A DNA stretch of 64,000 nt from Actinomadura fibrosa. Its GTDB lineage: Bacteria > Actinomycetota > Actinomycetes > Streptosporangiales > Streptosporangiaceae. The translations under genes were made by a program, and so were the position numbers. This document shows positions 25,603 through 34,500 of this stretch, one piece after another. Within the stretch, counting starts at the first letter, position 1; each line of letters begins with the position of its first letter. The notes below the pieces were generated by a model that saw only the letters and a program-made list of their open reading frames with translations, searched no databases and was not told where the DNA came from. The stretch lies in assembly GCF_900659615.1 (NCBI RefSeq), contig NZ_CAACUY010000008.1:1-64000 (forward strand), in the 5' to 3' direction.

Positions 25603-25643
25603 AAACCGCCCGTTAGCGGATTGAGACATCGAGGGGTGCCGTC

Positions 25644-26855
25644 ATGGCCAGACGCCCGGGAACGCCGCGGCTGCTGCGTGAGCTGAACGACCGCGCGGCG
25701 CTGGACCTGCTCGTCGGGCACGGCCCGCTGACCCGCGCGCAGATCGGCGAGCGTACCGGGCTGTCCAAGGTCACCGCCTCCCAGCTGCTGTCCAGGCTGG
25801 AGGAGCGCGGGCTCGTCGAGGTCGTCGGCGAGCAGGCCGGCGGCCGGGGCCCGAACGCGGCCCTGTACGCGGTGGTGCCGTCCAGCGCCTACGTCGCCGG
25901 CCTGGAGGTCGGCCCCGACGGCGTCACGGCGGGCGTCGCCGACATCACCGGCGGCGTCGCCGCCCAGGTCACCGTCGACCCGAACGGCGCCGACGACCCG
26001 GTGAAGATGGTGCACAGCGCCGTCGTCAAGGCGTGCCGGTCGGCGAAGGTGGCGCTGTCGAAACTGAGCGCCTTCGTCATCGGGACGCCCGGCGTCGTCG
26101 ACCCGCGCTCCGGCGACGTGCAGTTCTCGTTCGACCTGCCGTCCTGGCACGAGGGCGTCCTCGCGGCCCTGCGGACCGACCTGCGCCGCCCGGTGACCAT
26201 CGAGAACGACGTCAACCTCGCGGCGATCGCCGAGCGCGCCTACGGCGCCGGCCGCGACGCCGACGACTTCGCGCTGATGTGGTTCGACCGCGGCATGGGC
26301 CTCTCGGTGATGCTCGGCGGGCGGCTGCACCGCGGCCGCTCCGGCGGCGCCGGCGAGATCGGCTACCTGCCCGTCCCCGGCGCCCCGCTTCCGCTGGGAA
26401 CGGCCCGGCGCCCCGAGGACGAGGGCGTCACCGAGTCCACGTCCTGGAGCAAGCCCGCCCTCGCCGGCGGCTACGGCTCCCTGGTCGGCGCGGACGCGGT
26501 CCGCGCGCTCGCGCACGCGCACGGCATCGCCGAGCCGACCGCCGTCGACTGCGTCCGCGCGGCCGCCGCGGACGAGGAGCGCGGCGGCGCCTTCCTGGAC
26601 GAGCTCGCCAACCGGATCTCCTACGGCGTGACCTCGGTGAACATCGTCCTCGACCCGGGCCTCGTCGTGCTGTCGGGCAGCCTCGGCCGCGCGGGCGGAG
26701 CACCGCTCGCCACCCGCATCGAACGCATCGTCGGCCGGATCAGCCCCACCCGCCCCACCGTCGCGGTAACGGAAGTGGAGGGAAACCCGGTCCTACGAGG
26801 CGCCCTGCACGCCGCATTGGAACAAGCCAGAGACGACGTCTTCACAGCAGAGTGA
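25644..26855 (+). CDS. ROK-family transcriptional repressor
   Basis: The 403-residue protein has an N-terminal winged helix (residues about 15-60: LVGHGPLTRAQIGERTGLSK) and a ROK sugar-kinase-like domain. The latter shows an ATP-like motif near VAGLEVG, FVIGTPGVVDP, IENDVNLAAIAE and GGAGEIGYLP. The usual ROK zinc CXCGXXGC motif is absent in the region after EIGYLP, where a Pro-rich stretch stands instead; this marks a pure regulator rather than a kinase. It is divergent from the sugar-uptake operon and probably represses it until the sugar or its phosphate binds. Confidence 0.9.
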   Translation: MARRPGTPRLLRELNDRAALDLLVGHGPLTRAQIGERTGLSKVTASQLLSRLEERGLVEVVGEQAGGRGPNAALYAVVPSSAYVAGLEVGPDGVTAGVADITGGVAAQVTVDPNGADDPVKMVHSAVVKACRSAKVALSKLSAFVIGTPGVVDPRSGDVQFSFDLPSWHEGVLAALRTDLRRPVTIENDVNLAAIAERAYGAGRDADDFALMWFDRGMGLSVMLGGRLHRGRSGGAGEIGYLPVPGAPLPLGTARRPEDEGVTESTSWSKPALAGGYGSLVGADAVRALAHAHGIAEPTAVDCVRAAAADEERGGAFLDELANRISYGVTSVNIVLDPGLVVLSGSLGRAGGAPLATRIERIVGRISPTRPTVAVTEVEGNPVLRGALHAALEQARDDVFTAE

Positions 26856-26885
26856 CCGCCCGAACGGGCCCGAACGCACGTGTGT

Positions 26886-26911
26886 GCGCCTCCGCCGGTG
26901 GGCGGAGGCGC
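26886..26911 (+). terminator. Hairpin after the ROK gene
   Basis: GCGCCTCCGCC and GGCGGAGGCGC form a perfect 11-bp stem with a GGTG loop 30 bp after the stop. No T-tract follows. Confidence 0.6.
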
Positions 26912-27419
26912 CCGTACCCGTCATTCGCCGCCGCCCGCGTCGCGGGCGGCCGGCTACCCCGCGGACGCCGTCCCGCTCGGCGGGCACCGTGCCGCTCGGC
27001 CCGGCGCCGCGTCGCTCGATCGGCGTCCCGGCCTATTTCGCGGACGCCGTGTCGACCACGTCCGGGACGTGGCGCCGCGGGTCGTTGAGCGCGCGGTCGA
27101 TGACCGTCTGGCTGATGATCTGACGCTTCCGCCGCTGCGCGGCGGCCCACCGTGCCGTAGGTGTCATGGCGAACCCCGTTCCGCGGTGGCGCTTTCCCCT
27201 TGGCCACCGCAACCCCGTAGGTCCTCATGCTCTCAAACCCGCGGCGTCCAGGGGATCCGTCTGAGGGATGAAGTCGAGGTCAGACCTCCTGCGGAGGCCG
27301 CTCGGACGAGGGTCGTGCGGACGGCGGCGGACCGTCGCGCCGCACACGCTGGGATCATAGGAACGACGGCCCGTACCCGCCCGTTGGGGGAACCATGACC
27401 GAGCGACCGAGGGGGCGCC
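26912..27419. other. Spacer between ROK and SecA2 genes
   Basis: Apart from the possible small minus-strand frame at 27033-27167, I see no gene. The stretch 27180-27400 probably holds the promoter of the SecA-like gene. Confidence 0.4.
27033..27167 (-). CDS. Possible 44-residue small protein
   Basis: The frame from ATG 27167 to TAG 27033 has about 89 % G or C at third positions and a credible helical sequence (RRKRQIISQTVIDRAL, then HVPDVVDTASAK). It lies in an otherwise empty region. There is no clear ribosome site and no known family. It could be a small gene or the remnant of a longer one. Confidence 0.35.
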   Translation of the reverse strand: MTPTARWAAAQRRKRQIISQTVIDRALNDPRRHVPDVVDTASAK

Positions 27420-29750
27420 ATGGCGCTGCGTGACCGGCTGCGGCGCCTCGTCCAGAAGCCCGGGAGCGTCGATCTCGCGCCGTTCCGGGCCGTCGTGGCG
27501 GAGGCGGGCGCGCGCGAGTCCCGCGTCCGCGCGCTGAGCGACGAGGGGTTGACCGCCGCGGTGACCGCCCCTGGCGCCGCCCGGGACGACGCCGAACTGT
27601 GCGCCCTCGGCCGGGAGGCGGCCCGCCGGACGCTCGGCGAGCGCCCGTTCGACGTCCAGCTCATCGGAACGCTCGCCCTACTGTCCGGTCACATCGCGGA
27701 GATGGCCACCGGCGAAGGCAAGACCCTCTCCGGCGCGCTCGCTGCGGCCGGATACGCGCTGCGCGGTCACCGCGTCCACGTCATGTCGGTCAACGACTAC
27801 CTCGCCCGGCGCGACGCCGAATGGATGGAACCGCTCTACACGATGCTGGGCGTGTCCGTCGCCTGGGTGGGGCAGGCGTCCACGCCGGAGGAGCGGCGCG
27901 AGGCGTACCGGGCCGACGTCGTGCACGCGCCGGTCAGCGAGATCGGTTTCGACCTCCTCCGCGACCGCCTCGCCACTGACGAGGCCGCCGTCGTCCTGCC
28001 GGAGCCTTCAGTCGCGCTGATCGACGAGGCCGACTCCGTGCTGGTGGACGAGGCGATGGTCCCGCTCGTCCTCGCCGGCGCCACCGACCTGGACGCGGCC
28101 GACCCCCGGTACGCCGACCTCGTCCGCAGGCTGCGGCCCGGCCTGCACTACGCGACCGACGACGAGGCCCGCACCGTGCAGCTCACCCCGGCGGGCACCC
28201 GCGAGGTGGAGCGCGTCCTCGGCCTCGACCTCTACGCTCCCGAGCACCTCGACACCCTCACCGCGGTGAACGTCGCCCTGCATGCCGAGGTCCTGCTCCA
28301 CCGCGACGTCGACTACATCGTCCGGGACGGCGCGGTGAAGCTCATCAGCGAGTCGCGCGGACGCGTCGCGCTGCTCCAGCGCTGGCCCGACGGGCTCCAG
28401 GCCGCCGTCGAGGCGAAGGAGGCCCTGGAGGCGTCCCCGAGTGGGGAGATCCTCGACTCGGTCACCGTCCAGGAACTGATCGGGCGTTACCCGATCCGGT
28501 GCGGCATGACCGGCACCGCGATGGCCGTCGCCGGTCAGCTCACCGAGTTCTATTCGCTGCAGATCGCCGTGGTGCCGCCGAACCGGCCCTGCGTCCGCGA
28601 GGACGCCCCCGACCGCCTCTACGCGACCGCCGCCGACAAGGAGGTCGCGATCGTCGAGGAGATCGCCGCCGCGCACGCCGCCGGACGGCCGGTCCTGGTC
28701 GGCACCGGCGACGTCGCCGAGTCCGAGCGGCTCGCCCGCCGGCTCTCCCGCGCCGGACTCGACCGGGTCGTCCTCAACGCCAAGAACGACGCCGAGGAGG
28801 CGGCGATCATCGCGGAGGCGGGGGCACCAGGAGCGATCACCGTGTCGACGCAGATGGCGGGCCGCGGCACCGACATCCGCCTCGGCGGCAGCCCCGCCCA
28901 GGCGGCGCCGGGCACCGCCCCGGCCGAGGCGGCCGGCTCGCAGCACGACCGCGTCGCCGCCGCCGGCGGCCTCCTCGTCATCGGGACCGGCCGCTACCAC
29001 AGCAGCCGCCTGGACGACCAGCTCAGAGGCCGCGCGGGACGCCAGGGCGACCCCGGCGGCTCGGTGTTCTTCGCGAGCCTCCAGGACGACCTCGTCACCC
29101 GCTACGCCCCCGACCACAAGGTGAAGGCCGCGGCGGACGACGACGGCCGCATCCGGGACAAGGGCGCCGATTGGGTCGTCGGGCACGCCCAGCGCGTCGC
29201 CGAGGGCGTCGACCTGGAACTGCACCGCAACACCTGGCGGTACAACCACCTGATCGGGCTCCAGCGGCGCGAGGTGCTCGCCGAGCGCGCGGAGGTCCTG
29301 CGCGGCGACCGCGCCGACCGCCTGATGGCCGAGAAGGCCCCGGACCGGCACGCCGAGCTGGTCGGGCTCGCCGGGACGGAGGCCGTGGCCGCCGCCGCGC
29401 GCCAGATCGTCCTGTACCGACTGGACCGCTGCTGGGCCGAGCACCTGGCCTTCCTCGCCGACCTCCGCGAGGGGATCCACCTGCGATCGCTCGGCCGCGG
29501 CCTCGACCCGCTAATCGAGTTCAACCGGGAGGCGGTGCCCGCGGGCAAGCGGATCCTTCCCCGGGCGCGCGCGGAGTCGGTGGAGGCGTTCAACGCGCTG
29601 ACCGTCACCGACGATGGGATCGATCTGGACTCCGCCGACCTGAAGCGCCCCTCGGCGACGTGGACCTACCTCGTCCACGACAACCCGTTCGGCTCCCTGG
29701 ACGAACGCGCCCTACGCGGCCTGATCTCAATGTTCAAGAGCCGCCGTTAA
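27420..29750 (+). CDS. secA2: Accessory preprotein translocase ATPase SecA2-like
   Basis: The 776-residue protein has the SecA motor: Walker A MATGEGKT (95-102), DEADSVLVDEA (202-212), the HVMSVNDYLARRD strand, and the NBD2 motifs VSTQMAGRGTDIRLGG and DDQLRGRAGRQGDPG. It is shorter than housekeeping SecA (about 900-950) and lacks the C-terminal Cys-His zinc tail. This fits SecA2, which exports a small set of proteins in actinobacteria. No SecY2 or accessory Sec partners are near. ATG 27420 follows a GAGGGGGCGCC stretch. Confidence 0.9.
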   Translation: MALRDRLRRLVQKPGSVDLAPFRAVVAEAGARESRVRALSDEGLTAAVTAPGAARDDAELCALGREAARRTLGERPFDVQLIGTLALLSGHIAEMATGEGKTLSGALAAAGYALRGHRVHVMSVNDYLARRDAEWMEPLYTMLGVSVAWVGQASTPEERREAYRADVVHAPVSEIGFDLLRDRLATDEAAVVLPEPSVALIDEADSVLVDEAMVPLVLAGATDLDAADPRYADLVRRLRPGLHYATDDEARTVQLTPAGTREVERVLGLDLYAPEHLDTLTAVNVALHAEVLLHRDVDYIVRDGAVKLISESRGRVALLQRWPDGLQAAVEAKEALEASPSGEILDSVTVQELIGRYPIRCGMTGTAMAVAGQLTEFYSLQIAVVPPNRPCVREDAPDRLYATAADKEVAIVEEIAAAHAAGRPVLVGTGDVAESERLARRLSRAGLDRVVLNAKNDAEEAAIIAEAGAPGAITVSTQMAGRGTDIRLGGSPAQAAPGTAPAEAAGSQHDRVAAAGGLLVIGTGRYHSSRLDDQLRGRAGRQGDPGGSVFFASLQDDLVTRYAPDHKVKAAADDDGRIRDKGADWVVGHAQRVAEGVDLELHRNTWRYNHLIGLQRREVLAERAEVLRGDRADRLMAEKAPDRHAELVGLAGTEAVAAAARQIVLYRLDRCWAEHLAFLADLREGIHLRSLGRGLDPLIEFNREAVPAGKRILPRARAESVEAFNALTVTDDGIDLDSADLKRPSATWTYLVHDNPFGSLDERALRGLISMFKSRR

Positions 29751-29771
29751 GCAACGCGACCGGTGCCGTGC

Positions 29772-30398
29772 TCAAACGGCAGCCGTGGGTTCGGTCGGGC
29801 GGGGGATCAGCGCGTCGGCGGCGGTGCGGGCCAGGGTGGTGGCGTTCTGGATGCCCGCGACGCTGAACGCGATGATCGCGCCCTCGTGCAGGATGAGGAG
29901 CTGCTCGGCCAGCCCGTCCGGTGGCGTGCCGATGGCTCCGTCGCCGATGAGGCGGGTGTAGAGGTCCCGCACCCAGGCCTTCTGCTCGGCGGCGACCTGG
30001 TGGACGGGATGGCCGGGGTCGGGCAGCTCGGCGCAGGCGTTCACCATCGAGCAGCCCCGGCCGCACTCGGTGGCCAGCCAGTCCCCGAGGGCGTCGAACG
30101 TGGCGAGGAGGCGCTCGCGGGGGTCCGGGACGGCGGCGAGCCGCTCGGTCGTGTAGGCGCGCCAGCGCTCGTCGCGGCCGCGGAGGTAGGCGAGGATCAG
30201 CGCGTCCTTGGACCCGAAGCGGTCGTAGACGGTCTTCTTGGTGACCCCGGCCTCGGCGGCGATCAGCTCCATCCCCACCGAGCCGATGCCGCGCTCGTAG
30301 AACAGCTCGCTCGCCACTTCGAGGACGCGCCGCCCCGCGGGCGTGAGCGGACGTTCGCGCACGTCGGACGGCTGGGCACCGGGTCCGGTGACCGGCAT
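29772..30398 (-). CDS. TetR-family repressor of the adjacent EamA transporter
   Basis: The 208-residue protein (from ATG 30398, which has GGAGGAGGAAC upstream) has a TetR HTH near 18-65 (RRVLEVASELFYERGIGSVGMELIAAEAGVTKKTVYDRFGSKDALI in part). Its ligand domain has cysteines in ATECGRGCSMVNACAEL, a pattern seen in regulators that sense electrophiles or thiol-reactive compounds. It is divergent from the transporter and shares a promoter region with two ATACCGGTAT palindromes. Convergent with secA2, 21 bp apart. Confidence 0.87.
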   Translation of the reverse strand: MPVTGPGAQPSDVRERPLTPAGRRVLEVASELFYERGIGSVGMELIAAEAGVTKKTVYDRFGSKDALILAYLRGRDERWRAYTTERLAAVPDPRERLLATFDALGDWLATECGRGCSMVNACAELPDPGHPVHQVAAEQKAWVRDLYTRLIGDGAIGTPPDGLAEQLLILHEGAIIAFSVAGIQNATTLARTAADALIPRPTEPTAAV

Positions 30399-30429
30399 GG
30401 GTTCCTCCTCCGGCAAAGGTAGACCACAA

Positions 30430-30476
30430 GTATACATACCGGTATGGCTACGGTGTAGGTATACCGGTATGTATAC
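30430..30476. promoter_or_regulatory. Twin palindromic operator (ATACCGGTAT x2)
   Basis: GTATACATACCGGTAT (30430-30445) and ATACCGGTATGTATAC (30461-30476) form a perfect 16-base inverted repeat around a 15-base spacer. Each arm also contains the palindrome ATACCGGTAT. It lies between the tetR start (30398) and the transporter start (30488), so it should control both. The site is exceptionally AT-rich for this genome. Confidence 0.8.
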
Positions 30477-30487
30477 CTGGAGGTGCC

Positions 30488-31573
30488 GTGCCCGTCCCGA
30501 AGATCGACGTCCTGCTCGGAGCCGCCTTCGTCGTCACGTGGAGCTCCGGCTTCATCGCCGCCGAGCTCGGCACCCGGAGCGCGTCCGCCGCGACGCTGCT
30601 GGCCTGGCGGTTCCTCATCGCCGCGGCCGTGCTCGCCGCGATCATGGCGCGGCGGCGGCGCCGCGTCCGGGCCCGCGACCTCGGCCTGCACGCGCTCATC
30701 GGCCTGCTCGCCCAGGGCGGCTACCTCTACGGCGTCTTCCTCGCGACGCAGCACGGGGTCAGCGCGGGCGTCAACGACCTGATCACGGCGCTCCAGCCGA
30801 TCGCCGCGGTCGTCCTCGCCGTGCCCGTCCTCGGCCAGCGGATCACCGGGCGGCAGGCCGCGGGGTTCGCCGCCGGGCTCGCGGGCGTCGCGCTCGTCGT
30901 CGGCGGCGACCTGAAGGGCGGGGCGCCCGCCTGGGCGTACGCGCTGCCCGCCGCCGCGATGCTGTGCCTCGTCGGCGCCACGCTCATCGAGCGCCGCACC
31001 CGCCCCTCCGCGGGGATCCCGGAGGCGCTGGCCGTGCAGGCGGGCATCAGCATGCTGCTGTTCACCGGCATCGCGGGCGTGACCGGCGACCTCACGCCGC
31101 CGTCCGACCCCGGCTTCTGGATCGCCGTCGCCATGGTGGTGGTGATGGCGATGTTCGGCGGATACGGGCTCTACTGGGTGAACGTCCGCCGTACGGGGGT
31201 CACGCGCGTCTCCGCCCTGCTCTACCTCACCCCGCCCACGACGATGCTGTGGGGCTGGGCCGCGTTCGGCAACACCCTCACGCCGCTCTCCCTCGCCGGA
31301 GTGCTGGTCTGCGGCGGCGCCGTCCTGCTGATCCTGCGGAGGCCGGCGGATCAGGCGCGCAGCCGCAGCCCGCGCGGAGTGGGATGGAAGCCCGCGGACT
31401 CCAGCGCGGCCGCGAGCGGCGAGTCGCCGATCGACGCGCCGTCGGCCCGCTCCACCGTGAGCTTGCCGAGGACCCCCTCCCGGACGGCGAGCGCGAGCGC
31501 GTCGACCGCGGGTTGCAGGACGTCCGGGTCGTCGTCCCAGGTCAGCAGCGTGCGGCCGCCACGCTCGACGTAG
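30488..31573 (+). CDS. EamA/DMT-superfamily transporter
   Basis: The protein has ten hydrophobic segments in two EamA repeats (VLLGAAFVVTWSSGFIAAELG ... GYLYGVFLATQHGVSAGVNDLI, and AVAMVVVMAMFGGYGLYWVNV). A normal family member would stop near residue 288 (ILRRPAD, base 31350). Here the frame runs on for 70 more Ser/Arg/Pro-rich residues antisense to the lhr 3' end, so the tail is probably unstructured. GTG 30488 has TGGAGGT at 30478-30484. It likely exports a small metabolite or drug under TetR control. Confidence 0.87.
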   Translation: MPVPKIDVLLGAAFVVTWSSGFIAAELGTRSASAATLLAWRFLIAAAVLAAIMARRRRRVRARDLGLHALIGLLAQGGYLYGVFLATQHGVSAGVNDLITALQPIAAVVLAVPVLGQRITGRQAAGFAAGLAGVALVVGGDLKGGAPAWAYALPAAAMLCLVGATLIERRTRPSAGIPEALAVQAGISMLLFTGIAGVTGDLTPPSDPGFWIAVAMVVVMAMFGGYGLYWVNVRRTGVTRVSALLYLTPPTTMLWGWAAFGNTLTPLSLAGVLVCGGAVLLILRRPADQARSRSPRGVGWKPADSSAAASGESPIDAPSARSTVSLPRTPSRTASASASTAGCRTSGSSSQVSSVRPPRST

Positions 31574-34500
31574 AGGGCGAGGCGGCCCTCCACCAGTACG
31601 ACGAGTGCCCCGGCCTTGCGTCCGGGCTTGTGACCACTGGCGACCTCGTCGTCGCGCTCGGGCCAGGGCAGGGCGGCGCCGTACGGGTTGGCGGGGTCGG
31701 CCGCGGCGAGCACCAGAGCGCGGCGCTCGGCCCGCCGGGAGGCTGGCGCGGGCGTCTCCCACAGCGCGGCGAGATCGTCCGGCGGCCCGGCGTCGGACGG
31801 GCGGAGGGCGCGGAGCCGGTCGACGGCGCCGGGCAGCGCGAACTGGGCGGCCCCCAGCCCCTCGACGAAGTAGCCGCGGCGGCACCGCCCGCTCTCCTCG
31901 AACGCGCGGAGGACCGGGTAGACCGCCGAGAACCCGCCCGGTGTCCGCTCGGCGGCCACGGCACCGCGGATCACGATGCCGTACCGCTCCAGCAGCGCCT
32001 CCGCGAGAGCGTGCGAGCGCAGCGTCGCCGTCGTCTCGCGCTCGGGAAGCGGCCACCACCGTCCGGCGACCGTGGGCGGACCCGTCCTGGACGGCAGCAC
32101 CGGACGCCCCCGGCGCGTCGTCCGCGACCGGTGCGTGGGACGGCCCGAGCCGAGCACGGCGCGCAGCGGGGCCAGGGTGTCGTTCGTCAGGTGACCGGCC
32201 CACACCAGATCCCACACGGCGGTGACCAGATCGGCGTCGGAGGTGGTGACCTGGGCGCTCACCCGGTCGGCGAGCGTGCGGAAGAACAGCGCGCCGCCGT
32301 CGCCGAGCGCGTCCAGGACGGCCTGGTGCGCCGGCGTGAGCGTGATCTCCGCGGGCTCCGGCATCAGCAGCGGCGCGGTGTCGGCGAGGTACAGCGACAC
32401 CCAGCCGTCACCGCCCGGCAGCCCGCCCTGCCCGGCCCAGACGACCTCGCCCGCGGACGTCAGCTCGTCGAGCATGGCGGGGGAGTAGCCGGGCACGCGC
32501 GACGGCAGCACCAGCGTCTCCAGCGCGGACGCGGGGACGGCGGCGCCCTGCAACTGCTCGATGGCCTGGATGAGCGCGTCGATGCCGCGCAGCCGCGACC
32601 CGCCCTCGATCCCGTGCCACGTGGGCAGGAAACGCCCGAGCGACTCGGGCGGCGACGGCTCCACCTCGGCCCGCAGCCGCGCCAGCGACCGCCGCCGCAG
32701 CGTCCGCAGCACGCCGGTGTCGCACCACTCGGTCGTCAGCGGACCGGACACGGCCTCCACCGGGAGGAACTCGCCCTCCACGACCCGGCCCGCGCCCGCC
32801 AGCCGCCGCAGCGTCTCCACGACCACGGCGACACCGAGGCCGAAACGCGCCGCGGGCTCCGCCGGACGGAACGGTCCGTGCGTGCGCGCGTAGCGGGAGA
32901 CCAGGTCGCCTAGGGGATCGTCCACGGGTTCGAGGAAGGCCTCGGGCACGCCAACGGGCAGCGGCGCGCCGAGCGCGTCGCGGAGACGGCCCGCGTCCTC
33001 GATGGCGGCCCAGCGCTCCTCGCCGCCGATCCGGACCCGAATCGCCCGCCGCGACGCCTCCAGCTCCGCCAGCCACCGCGACGCCTGGGTGAGCGCACCC
33101 GAAGCGACCACCCCAGAAGCGGCCCCGGGATCGCCAGCACCAGAACCGACATCACCCGTACCAGACACGATCCCGCCTGTACCGGAACCGATGTCGCCAG
33201 TACCAGCCCCAGGACCGCTGGTACCGGAACCGACGTCGCCCGTGCCGGACGCGATCTCGCCTGTACGGGAACCGATGTCGCCAGTACCGGCCTCAGGACC
33301 GCTGGTGCCGGACGCGATCTCGCCTGTACTGGATGCGATCTCGCCTGTGCCGGAAGCTGTGTCGCCGGGGCCTGAGACGGTTCTCGGAGTGCCGAGTTCG
33401 GGCGTGCTCGCTTCGGGCCCTTCCGGGAGGTATCCGGTAGGGGTGGGGGTGATTCGCGCGGCCGTCTCGGACGTGGTGAGCGGGCCGAGTGCTCGCAGGA
33501 GGTCGGCGACGCCCTCCATGTCGCGGGCACGGCGGTCGTTCGCCAGGCGCTGGAGCTCGCGCTCGGTCTCGGCGACGGCGTCCGGGTCGAGCAGCTCGCG
33601 GAGGTCGGCCTGACCGAGCAGCTCGGCGAGCAGCGCCGAGTCGAGGGCGAGGGCCTGGGCACGGCGTTCGGCGAGCGGCGAGTCGCCCTCGTACATGAAC
33701 GCGCCCACGTAGTGGAACAGCAGCGACCGCGCGTACGGGGACGGTTCGGGCGTCTCTACCTCGACCAGCCGAACCTTGCGGCCCGACACGTCCCGCATCA
33801 GCTGGACCAGGCCCGGAACGTCGAAAACGTCCTGCACGCACTCCCGCATCGTCTCCAAGACGATCGGGAACGACGGGTACTTGCTCGCCACCGACAGCAG
33901 TTGCGCGGCGCGCTGGCGCTGCTGCCACAGCGGCATGCGCTTGTCGGGACGGCGTCGCGGCAGCAGCAGGGACCGCGCCGCGCACTCGCGGAACCGGGCC
34001 GCGAACAGCGCCGATCCGCCCAGTTCGTCGACGACGATGCGCTCGATGTCGTCCGCGTCGAACACTGTGAGGTCGAGGCTCGGCGGCTCGTCCATGTCGG
34101 GGATGCGGATGACGATGCCGTCGTCGGCGTGCATGGCCTGGGCGTCCACCCCGTACCGTTCGCGCAGGCGTCCGGCGATGGCCAGGGCCCAGGGTGCGTG
34201 CACGCGCGCGCCCAGCGGCGAGTGGACGACCATGCGCCAGTCGCCGAGCTCGTCGCGGAACCGTTCGACGACCATCGTGCGGTCGTCGGGGACGTGTCCG
34301 GTGGCCTCCCTCTGCTCGCCCACGTAGGACACGAGGTTGCCTGCGGCCCAGGGGTCCAGGCCCGCGGCCGCGACCCGTTCTTGCGCGGCCTCGGCCGGCA
34401 GCCCGGCCAGCTCGCGGGTGAACGCGCCGAGGGCGCGCCCCAGCTCCGCGGGCCGTCCCAGCGTGTCGCCGTGCCAGAACGGGAGCTTGCCGGGCTGCCC

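Noticed and set aside
26842-27228. 128-residue minus-strand frame
   Set aside because: Arg-rich shadow that overlaps the end of the ROK gene and the hairpin; the other frame at 27033-27167 looks more coding-like.
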